This document shows, in pieces, positions 1 through 5,381 of a DNA stretch of 5,381 bases. The stretch's first letter is position 1, and each line of letters opens with the position of its first letter. The position numbers and the translations under genes are program-made. Origin of the DNA: CAZCDM01 sp964497475 (lineage in GTDB: Bacteria > Planctomycetota > Phycisphaerae > SM23-33); NCBI GenBank assembly GCA_964497475.1, contig CAZCDM010000160.1:1-5381 (forward strand), in the 5' to 3' direction. Under the pieces are notes generated by a model. It was not told where the DNA came from. It did no database searches and saw only the letters and a list, made by a program, of their open reading frames with translations.

Positions 1-114
1 CGCAAGCCATCCAATTGTAAAATCAGCAGTAAAGTCCTGTTCAGCAAGCCCTATCTTATCGGACTCTTGCCGCCGCTGATTGCAGGAAAACAGGCGAAAT
101 CCGCCGGAAATATA
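1..114. other. Gene-poor left edge downstream of the glycosyltransferase
   Basis: This stretch follows the glycosyltransferase stop codon and runs to the window edge. It is clearly AT-richer than the neighbouring gene. No start codon with a ribosome binding site is visible in it. The minus-strand frame of the glycosyltransferase stays open for 38 codons beyond its TGA, up to the edge, but has no ATG, GTG or TTG in that stretch, so I do not call a gene. The only structure seen is a short GGCG/CGCC hairpin (93-105) followed on the minus strand by TGTTTT, listed separately. Confidence 0.5.
87..105 (-). terminator. Weak candidate intrinsic terminator after the glycosyltransferase
   Basis: Read on the minus strand, GGCG (105-102) can pair with CGCC (96-93) around a five-base loop, and the stem is followed by TG and then four T (90-87). 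It lies 10 nt past the glycosyltransferase stop, where a terminator would be expected. The stem is only four base pairs and the T run is short and interrupted, so it may be chance. Confidence 0.2.
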
Positions 115-1095
115 TCACACCTTTTTTTCAGGGGTTTGCCCGACAACTTTTTCTATAAGATAGCCGGGGCGATGCTGGACACGCTGGTAGATTTTCAGCA
201 GGTATTCCCCCTGCAGCCCCATGAGCAGGAACATCACGCCGAAGACGCCGCTGAGCAGAGCCATGATGCTCGTCCAGCCGGGCAGGGTATGGCCGCTCAG
301 CCAGGCGATGAGCACGAACAGCAGTTCCAGGAAGCTCAGGGCCGCCATAACGAGCCCGACGGCAATGCCGAGCCTCATCGGCGCCGCCGAGAAGCTCATC
401 ATGCCCGCCGAGGCGAGCTTGCACATGCGGACGAAGCTGTACTTGCTCGTGCCGCCCTGCCGGGCCGGGGCGACGAAATCGACCACCGCCCGACGGTAGC
501 CCATCCAGGCGATGAGCCCGCGGAGAAAGAGCTGGCCCTCCTGGACGCGGTTGATCTCCTCGACGACGCGGCGATCGAGCAGGCGGAAGTCGGCCATGCC
601 CTCTTCCAGCGGCACGCCCGTCAGCCAGCGGAAGAAGCGATAGTACCACCGGCTCGATGCGTTTTTGACGGCCGGGGCGTCGAGCGTCTCGACGCGGCGG
701 GTCTGGACGATGTTGAACCCCTCGGCCCACTTCTCCAGCAGCGAGTCGAGAAGTTCCGGCGGGTGCTGGAGGTCGCCGTCCATGGTGATGACGACCTGCC
801 CGCGGGCGTGGGCGAGCCCGGCCGAGAGGGCATACTGATGGCCGAAGTTCCGGCTGAGCAGCAGCCCGACGATGCGGCCGTCGTCGCGAGAGGCCTGTTC
901 GATCAGCGAGGCCGTCGCGTCGTCGCTGCCATCGTCGACCAGCACCAGTTCGTAGTCGCGCCCATCGAGCACCTCGCCCAGCCGAGCCAGCAGAACCGGC
1001 AGCGACTCGGCCTCGTTGAACAGAGGCACGACGACGGAAATCAACCCGGGCGTGCGAGCCTCTCCCGGCGGGGATGGCAATGGGTTCTCATCCAT
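115..1095 (-). CDS. Membrane-anchored family 2 glycosyltransferase (GtrB/DPM1/ArnC-like)
   Basis: A 326-residue GT-A fold glycosyltransferase of family GT2, most like the polyprenyl-phosphate sugar transferases (GtrB, dolichol-phosphate mannose synthase, ArnC). These move a sugar from a nucleotide donor onto a lipid phosphate at the inner face of the cytoplasmic membrane. Visible motifs: SVVVPLFNE at 20-28, LVDDGSDD at 52-59, SRNFGHQ at 81-87, the metal-binding DGD in MDGDLQHPP at 105-113, MADFRLLDR at 167-175, and GGTSKYS at 214-220, followed by two membrane helices at about 242-267 and 274-296 and a short cytoplasmic tail. Length and two-helix tail are normal for the family. I chose the ATG at 1095 because GAAAGG lies 8 nt upstream; the in-frame ATG at 1182 has no such site and would add 29 residues unlike the family. 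It sits 182 nt behind the isomerase gene, so co-transcription is possible but not shown. Donor and acceptor cannot be read from sequence. Confidence 0.92.
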   Translation of the reverse strand: MDENPLPSPPGEARTPGLISVVVPLFNEAESLPVLLARLGEVLDGRDYELVLVDDGSDDATASLIEQASRDDGRIVGLLLSRNFGHQYALSAGLAHARGQVVITMDGDLQHPPELLDSLLEKWAEGFNIVQTRRVETLDAPAVKNASSRWYYRFFRWLTGVPLEEGMADFRLLDRRVVEEINRVQEGQLFLRGLIAWMGYRRAVVDFVAPARQGGTSKYSFVRMCKLASAGMMSFSAAPMRLGIAVGLVMAALSFLELLFVLIAWLSGHTLPGWTSIMALLSGVFGVMFLLMGLQGEYLLKIYQRVQHRPGYLIEKVVGQTPEKKV

Positions 1096-1103
1096 GCCCC
1101 TGG

Positions 1104-1109
1104 CCTTTC
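1104..1109 (-). promoter_or_regulatory. Ribosome binding site deciding the glycosyltransferase start
   Basis: The minus strand reads GAAAGG at 1109-1104, 8 nt before the ATG at 1095. No comparable site precedes the alternative in-frame ATG at 1182. This supports the shorter protein. Confidence 0.6.
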
Positions 1110-1277
1110 GGTATGGCTCGCAGGGAAAGGCCGGCTCGAATGGCCAATGCCCAGGCACCAATGACCACTCCGCACGCCGCATCCGGAAGGGTTGATTCGC
1201 TGCGGCAACGACAGCGATTGGCGCTGCGATTGTTCATTGGGATTTCGAACATGGGTTCGGCTTTCGTCGGCTGGCGA

Positions 1278-2996
1278 TTACTTCGCGCGGAGCTGTTTGG
1301 TGGCCTGCTCGCCGCCATTGATATGGTAGACCAGCGGCTCGGGGCGGTCGACGCCCTCGACAAAGCCCGGCCGGGCCTGCCACGGCGTGATGCTCAGCAC
1401 GTTAGCCAGGTCCATCCAGTGCTGCAGCCGGGCCGGCGGAAGGTTCCACGTCATGTGGAAGTGGTTGGCCGGGGCGTACTGCTTGTACTCGGCCATGCTG
1501 GCGTACTTGGGGCTGACCCACGTGTGAGGCCAGGTGACGTTGGACGTATTGGCCACCGCCTCGGCGAGCTTGGACGGCAAGTCGAGCGTGGTCGACTCGT
1601 CCCAGACCATGCCGAACAGCCCGCTGAGGCTCGAGTAGGTCATGCGACCGGCAATGCCCTCGATGCCGCCGGGGGTGATGAACGTCACGCTATTGCCCCC
1701 ACCCGGGAAGTAGTACATCTCCGCGCCGGGCAGGGTGATGTTCTTCATCAGGTCGGACATTTTATCGCCCGGTCGGCCGGCCCAGTCGAACGCGGCCGAG
1801 CCGCTGTTATCGCCATCGACAAAGCCCCGCTGCGCCCAGAGATCGTTCTTCGTGAACTTGATCTTCATCGACGAGGCCAGTTCCTGGATTTCCCACGGCT
1901 CCCAGACCTTGCGGAAGTCCATGAACAGCGGCGGTTGGCCCCCGCTCAGCCAGGTCATGAAGAGCATCGTCAACAGGCCCTGCGTGTCGGCCTCGGTGGC
2001 GAAGGGCAGCGGCGCCTTGGCGCCGTTGTGGTCGAAGGTGCTGTTCAGCAGGCTCTCGGCGACGTCGCAGATCGGCAGCGGAATACCCCGCCCATCGCTG
2101 CCCCACTCGAGCTGGTTCATGAACCCGCCGCCGACGGCGTTGACCTCGGCCATGAGGTCCCGCATGATGAGGTACATCGCCAACCCCTTGTCGAACTTCT
2201 CGTCGGCGCCCTCCTGGGAGAGGTCCAGCCGGTCGCCGATGTGGCGGTTGATCCAGCCGCGGAGCTTTTTGAGCTCTTTGGCGTCATACGCGTCTTTGTT
2301 GAGCATGTCGGCCAGGAGCTTCATGTCCAGCCGCATGATCTCCAGGCCGAACGTGTTCCGCGTGGGGATGATGTGCGACAGGGCCGTCTCCATGCCCATG
2401 GAATCGTGGCCGAAGACCACAACGCGCCGGCCCCGCAGCCCGCCGTAGGTCATGGCTGCATAGCACCAGTCGATCAGCGCATCGGCTGTCGCGTCGGTCA
2501 TCTTCGGCTTGGCGCCGGTGTCCGGCCAGGTGCCAACGTTCAGCGCCGTCATCCGCCCCGACTGGGCCAGCGCGCCATTGACCGCATGGGCGAAAACCAC
2601 GCCCGGCTTGGGCCCGCTATTGCCACATGTAATGTTCAGCGGGATGTCCGCATCGAGCTGGGCCAGAAGCGACATCAGCGTCAGCTGCGGAAAGGCCCAG
2701 CTGTCCGGACAGGTGACGACGGCATCGACGCCAGCCTCGCGGAACTGCCGCGCGACGATGTCAGCCTGCGGCTCGGCATCGATGAGCACCGGCGTCCAGA
2801 CGACCTCGCACGGTGTGCCGTCCGGCATGGTGACCGCACCGGAGATGGTCTTGGCGACCATCTCGATGATGTTGATGCAGCGGGTTCGGCTGGCCTCGTC
2901 GATCCGCGGATCGCACGGGCTGCACACGCCAAAGGTGAACACCTTCGGCTCGGATTTCTTGCTCTCGGGCAGGCGGGTCGGGGTTGCTTTAGCCAT
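1278..2996 (-). CDS. fucI: L-fucose isomerase family protein (FucI-like, divergent)
   Basis: A 572-residue cytoplasmic aldose-ketose isomerase of the L-fucose/D-arabinose isomerase family (E. coli FucI has 591). The family converts L-fucose to L-fuculose with a manganese ion. Against the E. coli protein as I remember it, these blocks match: SLLNSTFDHNG (315-325), a glutamate in FATEAD (E335), an aspartate in FMDFRKVW (D360), NSGSAAFDW (397-405), YFPGGGNS (429-436), NVTWPHTW (486-493) and PANHFHMTW (509-517). E335, D360 and H512 correspond to the E. coli metal ligands E337, D361 and H528. Differences: E. coli Gln300 aligns with Met293, and the GH pair after the ANH motif is lost. The substrate may therefore be a relative of L-fucose. 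The start at 2996 is preferred over the ATG at 3002 because AAGGAG lies 7 nt upstream of it but only 1 nt from the other. It begins 28 nt after the kinase stop, so the two form an operon. Confidence 0.9.
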   Translation of the reverse strand: MAKATPTRLPESKKSEPKVFTFGVCSPCDPRIDEASRTRCINIIEMVAKTISGAVTMPDGTPCEVVWTPVLIDAEPQADIVARQFREAGVDAVVTCPDSWAFPQLTLMSLLAQLDADIPLNITCGNSGPKPGVVFAHAVNGALAQSGRMTALNVGTWPDTGAKPKMTDATADALIDWCYAAMTYGGLRGRRVVVFGHDSMGMETALSHIIPTRNTFGLEIMRLDMKLLADMLNKDAYDAKELKKLRGWINRHIGDRLDLSQEGADEKFDKGLAMYLIMRDLMAEVNAVGGGFMNQLEWGSDGRGIPLPICDVAESLLNSTFDHNGAKAPLPFATEADTQGLLTMLFMTWLSGGQPPLFMDFRKVWEPWEIQELASSMKIKFTKNDLWAQRGFVDGDNSGSAAFDWAGRPGDKMSDLMKNITLPGAEMYYFPGGGNSVTFITPGGIEGIAGRMTYSSLSGLFGMVWDESTTLDLPSKLAEAVANTSNVTWPHTWVSPKYASMAEYKQYAPANHFHMTWNLPPARLQHWMDLANVLSITPWQARPGFVEGVDRPEPLVYHINGGEQATKQLRAK

Positions 2997-3003
2997 GGTC
3001 ATG

Positions 3004-3009
3004 CTCCTT
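3004..3009 (-). promoter_or_regulatory. Ribosome binding site deciding the isomerase start
   Basis: AAGGAG reads on the minus strand at 3009-3004, inside the 28-nt gap after the kinase stop. It is 7 nt before the ATG at 2996 and 1 nt before the ATG at 3002, so the second ATG is the likelier start (protein beginning MAKATPTR). Its strength implies independent ribosome entry on the shared message. Confidence 0.75.
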
Positions 3010-3024
3010 GCAGGTTGGTTTGGT

Positions 3025-4500
3025 TCAGGTCAGTTCCGCGTATCGCTGGCGCAGCGCAGCCCAGCGGTCCGGTTCAGTCGGGGTGTATTCGGTCAGCTCG
3101 ACACTGTTTCGCACGACGGTGCGGATGGCCTGGTTGTCGTCCAGCAGGCCCAGCCCGCGGGCCTGGATGAGGGCATTGCCCATGGCCGTGCACTCGTTTC
3201 CGCCGGCGGTAATGGCCAGGCCGCACGCATCGGCGGTGAACTGACACAGCAGCGTATTGGCAATGCCGCCGCCGACAAGGTAGAGCGCATCATACTGTCG
3301 GCCGGTCAGCTCGGCCATCGAGCGCAGGCGAGCGTCGTACTCCAGGGCCAGGCTCACCAACACGCTGCGGATGAGCTGGCCTCGATCGGCCGGGGGGGCC
3401 TGGCCCGAGCCGGTCAGCAGCGCCGTCAACGCCGCTTCCATATCGTCCGGAGCCAGCAGCGACTCATCGGCCACGTCGACCAGCCCGTCGTAGCTGCAGG
3501 CCGACTCGCTGGCCGCCTCGCGCGTCATGCGGGGGTAGTCCCACGGGTCGTCCGGGCGGTCCCACTGGCGGCGGAGTTCCTGGACAAGCCACAGCCCCGA
3601 GATGTTCCGCGCCAGGTACCACCCGCCGAGGGTGTACTCGTTGGTGAACCCGCGGTCGAGACACTCGGCCGTGGCGATGGGCTCCTCGACCAGCGCGCCG
3701 AGGATGCTCCACGTGCCGCAGGAGATGAACGCCCAGTTGTCGCCCTCGGCCGGTACGGCCGCCAGGGCCGCCGAGGTATCGTGCCCGCAGACGGCTACGA
3801 CCGGCACATCGCCCAGGCCGGTGAGGTCCTGCACGGCCGGGCTAAGCGGGCCGAGCACCGTGCCCGGTTCGATCAGCTCGCCGAGCATCGCCCGCGGCAG
3901 GTCGAAGGCGTCGATCACTTCGTCGCACCACTGCCCGTCGATGCCCATGAGGTTGGAAGTGTTGGCGATGGATCGCTCGCTGACGGCCCGGCCGGTCAGC
4001 AGGTAGTTGAACATGTCGGGCATGTTCACGAAGCCGGCCGCGATGTCCAGCAGTGGCGAGTTGTCCCGCTGCATGGCCAGCAGCTGGAACAGCGACGCCA
4101 GAGGCCAGGGCTCGTACCCGGTCAGCTCGAAAATTCGCTGGCGGTCCAGCGTCGGATCGGAGTAGGCATGGATGTTTTCGGTTCGGCTGTCTCGGTACTG
4201 CACCGGCAGGCCGATCATCTTGCCATCGCTGCCCAGCAGGGCAAAGTCCACGCCCCAGGTGTCCACGCCGATGGCATCGATGGCCAACCCCTGCTCGGCG
4301 ACGGCCTGGAGAGTCTCGACCATCTCGGCCCAGAGGAACGGCAGGTCCCAGTGGCGCGTGCCGGTCATCACGCTCGGGCGGTTCGGCCAGCGACGCAGCT
4401 CGGTCAGGCTCAGCCGCCCGCCGGACAGCTCGGCGAGCATACCGCGGCCGGACTCGGCCCCGAAATCAAACGCCACAAACCGCTTCACCTGCTCAGCCAC
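3025..4500 (-). CDS. rhaB: Rhamnulokinase-type FGGY sugar kinase
   Basis: A 491-residue carbohydrate kinase of the FGGY family, closest to L-rhamnulokinase RhaB (489 residues in E. coli) rather than L-fuculokinase. It should transfer the ATP gamma-phosphate to O1 of a 6-deoxy-ketose in the cytoplasm. Evidence in order: phosphate-binding FDFGAESGRG (11-20); the RhaB signature GVDTWGVDFALL (78-89); YRDSRT (102-107); NMPDMFNYLLTG (159-170); GHDTSAAL (239-246), whose D241 is the expected catalytic base; SCGTWSILG (260-268); GLWLVQELRRQW (302-313); and the nucleotide-site block LVGGGIANTLLCQFTADACG (408-427). All key motifs are intact and the length is normal. The start is a GTG at 4500 with AAAGGAG 6 nt upstream; the next in-frame ATG would remove the first phosphate loop. 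The gene is first in an operon with the FucI-like isomerase, so the natural substrate could be L-fuculose, L-rhamnulose or both. No aldolase gene is in the window. Confidence 0.92.
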   Translation of the reverse strand: MAEQVKRFVAFDFGAESGRGMLAELSGGRLSLTELRRWPNRPSVMTGTRHWDLPFLWAEMVETLQAVAEQGLAIDAIGVDTWGVDFALLGSDGKMIGLPVQYRDSRTENIHAYSDPTLDRQRIFELTGYEPWPLASLFQLLAMQRDNSPLLDIAAGFVNMPDMFNYLLTGRAVSERSIANTSNLMGIDGQWCDEVIDAFDLPRAMLGELIEPGTVLGPLSPAVQDLTGLGDVPVVAVCGHDTSAALAAVPAEGDNWAFISCGTWSILGALVEEPIATAECLDRGFTNEYTLGGWYLARNISGLWLVQELRRQWDRPDDPWDYPRMTREAASESACSYDGLVDVADESLLAPDDMEAALTALLTGSGQAPPADRGQLIRSVLVSLALEYDARLRSMAELTGRQYDALYLVGGGIANTLLCQFTADACGLAITAGGNECTAMGNALIQARGLGLLDDNQAIRTVVRNSVELTEYTPTEPDRWAALRQRYAELT

Positions 4501-4506
4501 GCCGGG

Positions 4507-4513
4507 CTCCTTT
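4507..4513 (-). promoter_or_regulatory. Ribosome binding site for the kinase GTG start
   Basis: AAAGGAG reads on the minus strand at 4513-4507 with a 6-nt gap to the GTG at 4500. This fixes a non-ATG start for the kinase, which agrees with the conserved N-terminal phosphate-binding motif beginning only ten residues in. Confidence 0.8.
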
Positions 4514-4530
4514 CGTGCTCACAGCGCATC

Positions 4531-4559
4531 ATTCCACCAGACCCGCCGGGCGATTGCAA
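4531..4559 (-). promoter_or_regulatory. Candidate promoter of the kinase-isomerase operon
   Basis: On the minus strand TTGCAA (4559-4554) and TGGAAT (4536-4531) are separated by 17 nt, each matching four of six bases of the sigma-70 hexamers. Transcription would start about 24 nt before the kinase GTG, just upstream of its ribosome binding site. Each hexamer is a weak match, so only the position and spacing support it. This gap is where the operon promoter and any sugar-responsive operator must lie, unless transcription enters from elsewhere. Confidence 0.3.
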
Positions 4560-4572
4560 GGCGATATCGACT

Positions 4573-4600
4573 GGCTTGACAAGCCGAAACCGGCTAGGCT
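4573..4600 (+). promoter_or_regulatory. Dyad-rich start region of the split-barrel gene
   Basis: Two overlapping inverted repeats sit just before the ATG at 4607. The first is GGCTTG-A-CAAGCC (4573-4585), a perfect 13-bp dyad that contains TTGACA (4576-4581). The second is AGCCG-AAAC-CGGCT (4582-4595). TAGGCT (4595-4600) lies at -12 to -7 from the ATG, the position of a -10 box in leaderless genes, and GGAG (4601-4604) is only 2 nt from the ATG, too close for a normal ribosome site. The 13-nt gap between TTGACA and TAGGCT is too short for a standard promoter, so the two hexamers may not work together. The dyads could be an operator. Confidence 0.35.
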
Positions 4601-4606
4601 GGAGAC

Positions 4607-5074
4607 ATGACCAACGCGACGAATAACGCTGAACCTTTCGCCCGGGCGAAGCAGCGGCTGGCGGAGCTGCTGGCCGACCAGCAGGTGGGCGTGCTGGCCT
4701 CGACGGGCCCGGAGAACCCCTGCTGCAACCTCATCGCCTTCGTTGCTACCGACGACTTTCGCCGGGTGGCCTTCGTCACGCCGCGGGCGACGCGCAAGTT
4801 CGCCAACCTCCAGGCCGACCCGGGCGCGTCGATCCTGATCGACGACCGCGAAAAACTCGCCGGCGGGTTCCACGCCGTCGCGGCCGCTACGGCCATCGGA
4901 CAGGTCGACGAACCCACCGGCCCCGAACACGACACGCTGCTGAAAATCTACCTGGCCAAACACCCCGCCCTGGAGAGCTTCGCCCGGTCCGACCTCTCGG
5001 CCCTGCTGGTGCTGCGCGTAAGCCGATGGGTCGTCGTCGACGAGTTCCAGAACGTCATCGAACTGCAGCCATAG
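4607..5074 (+). CDS. Pyridoxamine 5'-phosphate oxidase family FMN-binding split-barrel protein
   Basis: A 155-residue small protein of the PNPOx-like split-barrel superfamily, whose members bind FMN, F420 or haem as cytoplasmic dimers. Visible family pattern: an N-terminal helix (FARAKQRLAELLADQQ, 11-26), strand VGVLAST (27-33), the strand NLIAFVATDDF (41-51), RVAFVTPRATRKFANLQADP (53-72) with the usual T-x-x-x-RK-x-x-NL flavin-phosphate segment, strand ASILIDDR (74-81), AATAIGQVDEP (93-103), and a closing strand SALLVLRVSRWVVVDEF (131-147). Length is normal for the general-stress or uncharacterised branch and shorter than true PdxH (about 220 residues), so I do not call it a vitamin B6 enzyme. 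It is transcribed away from the kinase operon and nothing links it to sugar use. The ATG at 4607 is the only suitable start before the first conserved helix. No specific substrate can be assigned. Confidence 0.87.
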   Translation: MTNATNNAEPFARAKQRLAELLADQQVGVLASTGPENPCCNLIAFVATDDFRRVAFVTPRATRKFANLQADPGASILIDDREKLAGGFHAVAAATAIGQVDEPTGPEHDTLLKIYLAKHPALESFARSDLSALLVLRVSRWVVVDEFQNVIELQP

Positions 5075-5106
5075 AGCATTTTGCAAAACAGATGTCGTTT
5101 CGCATG

Positions 5107-5232
5107 GTGCCATTCTGAACGAAGCGGCTTGCCGGGCAAGCCGCGAAGCGGAAGAATCTTTCCGCGAAAAGACCCTTCGGCCTCCCCGTATGGGCTACGC
5201 CCGTAGGGCTTCGCTCAGGGTGACAACGGCAC
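5107..5232. repeat. Intergenic palindromic repeat with inverted ends and nested hairpins
   Basis: The ends are imperfect inverted repeats. The left side reads GTGCC then ATTCTGAACGAAGC; the complement of the right side reads GTGCC, six extra bases, then ACCCTGAGCGAAGC (11 of 14 match). Between them are three hairpins: GCGGCTTG/CAAGCCGC around CCGGG (5124-5144); GAAG..TCTTT/AAAGA..CTTC around CCGCGA (5151-5178); and TATGGGC/GCCCGTA around TAC (5189-5205, one G-T pair). It lies 33 nt past the split-barrel stop. It resembles the widespread CTGAGCGAAG...CTTCGCTCAGGGTGACA intergenic repeats that yield spurious HPERS-containing proteins; that link is from memory. A second copy is not in this window, so dispersal is inferred. 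It might also act as a terminator or RNA stabiliser. Confidence 0.65.
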
Positions 5233-5249
5233 GACAGAACGTAGGGTAC

Positions 5250-5264
5250 TTTGAAAAATTCAAA
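5250..5264. repeat. Short AT-rich inverted repeat
   Basis: TTTGAA-AAA-TTCAAA forms a perfect six-base-pair dyad with a three-base centre, 18 nt beyond the structured repeat. There is no following T run on either strand, so it is not an obvious terminator. It could be a protein site upstream of an unseen gene to the right, or chance in AT-rich DNA. Confidence 0.3.
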
Positions 5265-5381
5265 TTCGGATATCGCGTAGGATTTTCGCTTTCTGACAAA
5301 GAGCAAAAAATGGTGCATATGGGCCAACAGGGGTATTTACTTGACTCAGGTGCCTCTATATCTTCCTGACTTCAACATTGG

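Larger units (their letters stand above)
5075..5381. other. Gene-free right-hand intergenic region
   Basis: About 307 nt with no supportable gene. It begins with a short AT-rich stretch that includes the palindrome TTTTGCAAAA (5079-5088), then holds the 126-bp structured repeat at 5107-5232, and ends in AT-richer DNA with a short dyad (5250-5264). A plus-strand ATG at 5310 opens only 19 codons. A minus-strand frame across 5055-5327 is a by-product of the repeat. No ribosome binding site with a convincing gene start is seen up to the window edge. Confidence 0.6.

Noticed and set aside
1..114. Continuation of the glycosyltransferase frame past its stop to the window edge
   Set aside because: The protein already ends where the family normally ends, the extension has no start codon, and an open run of 38 codons is not unusual here.
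1096..1182. N-terminal extension of the glycosyltransferase to the ATG at 1182
   Set aside because: No ribosome site before that ATG, and the extra 29 residues do not look like a signal or family N-terminus. The ATG at 1095 has GAAAGG at 8 nt.
67..4626. Three very long plus-strand open frames (67-1164, 1074-3170, 2509-4626) opposite the minus-strand genes
   Set aside because: They are antisense shadows caused by high GC at third codon positions. Their translations are rich in Arg, His, Gln, Ala and Gly with no recognisable domain, and each overlaps genes with clear family motifs.
4607..5074. Calling the split-barrel protein PdxH (pyridoxamine 5'-phosphate oxidase)
   Set aside because: It is about 65 residues shorter than PdxH and lacks the C-terminal Arg-rich dimerisation segment of that enzyme, so only the superfamily is supported.
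5055..5327. Minus-strand 90-codon frame with a CHPERS-like segment
   Set aside because: It crosses the palindromic repeat and the end of the split-barrel gene. HPERS-type peptides are a known by-product of translating CTGAGCGAAG-type repeats. No ribosome site was seen.
5336..5362. Possible promoter with TTGACT or TTTACT and TATATC near the right edge
   Set aside because: TTGACT is only 10 nt from TATATC, and TTTACT is 15 nt away with weak matches. No downstream gene is visible to support it.
5310..5369. Short plus-strand frame containing LLDSGAS, resembling an aspartic protease motif
   Set aside because: It stops after 19 codons and has no upstream or downstream family context, so the motif match is chance.

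Overview
The window looks like chromosomal DNA from a GC-rich bacterium. Coding thirds of codons are strongly G/C, which is why long open frames also appear opposite every real gene. Shine-Dalgarno sites are clear (AAGGAG or GAAAGG). Gene content (a rhamnulokinase-type sugar kinase beside a divergent FucI-type isomerase) and an intergenic repeat of the CTGAGCGAAG type suggest Planctomycetota or a PVC relative. That placement is inference; there is no phylogenetic marker in the window.

Layout. Positions 1-114 are a gene-poor edge. Three genes then lie on the minus strand, transcribed right to left: rhaB-like kinase (4500 to 3025), fucI-like isomerase (2996 to 1278) and a membrane-anchored family 2 glycosyltransferase (1095 to 115). 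Kinase and isomerase are separated by only 28 nt and are almost certainly one operon. The glycosyltransferase follows after 182 nt and may be a separate unit. A divergent 106-nt regulatory gap (4501-4606) separates the kinase from a plus-strand FMN split-barrel protein of the pyridoxamine-phosphate-oxidase family (4607-5074). The last 307 nt hold no gene. They contain a 126-bp palindromic repeat (5107-5232) and then AT-richer DNA.

Function. The isomerase should convert a 6-deoxy-aldose (L-fucose or a stereochemical relative) to its ketose, and the kinase should phosphorylate that ketose at C1, making the substrate for a class II aldolase. No aldolase, transporter, mutarotase or regulator is present in the window. 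The kinase is RhaB-like while the isomerase is FucI-like, so the real substrate (L-fucose, L-rhamnose, D-arabinose or several) is not settled by sequence. The glycosyltransferase and the split-barrel protein have no obvious link to this pathway.

I found no mobile element with a transposase, no CRISPR array, no RNA gene and no clear sign of a new defence or biosynthetic system. The points most worth a second look are the isomerase/kinase pairing with active-site changes in the isomerase, the compound palindromic repeat, and the dyad-rich start region of the split-barrel gene.
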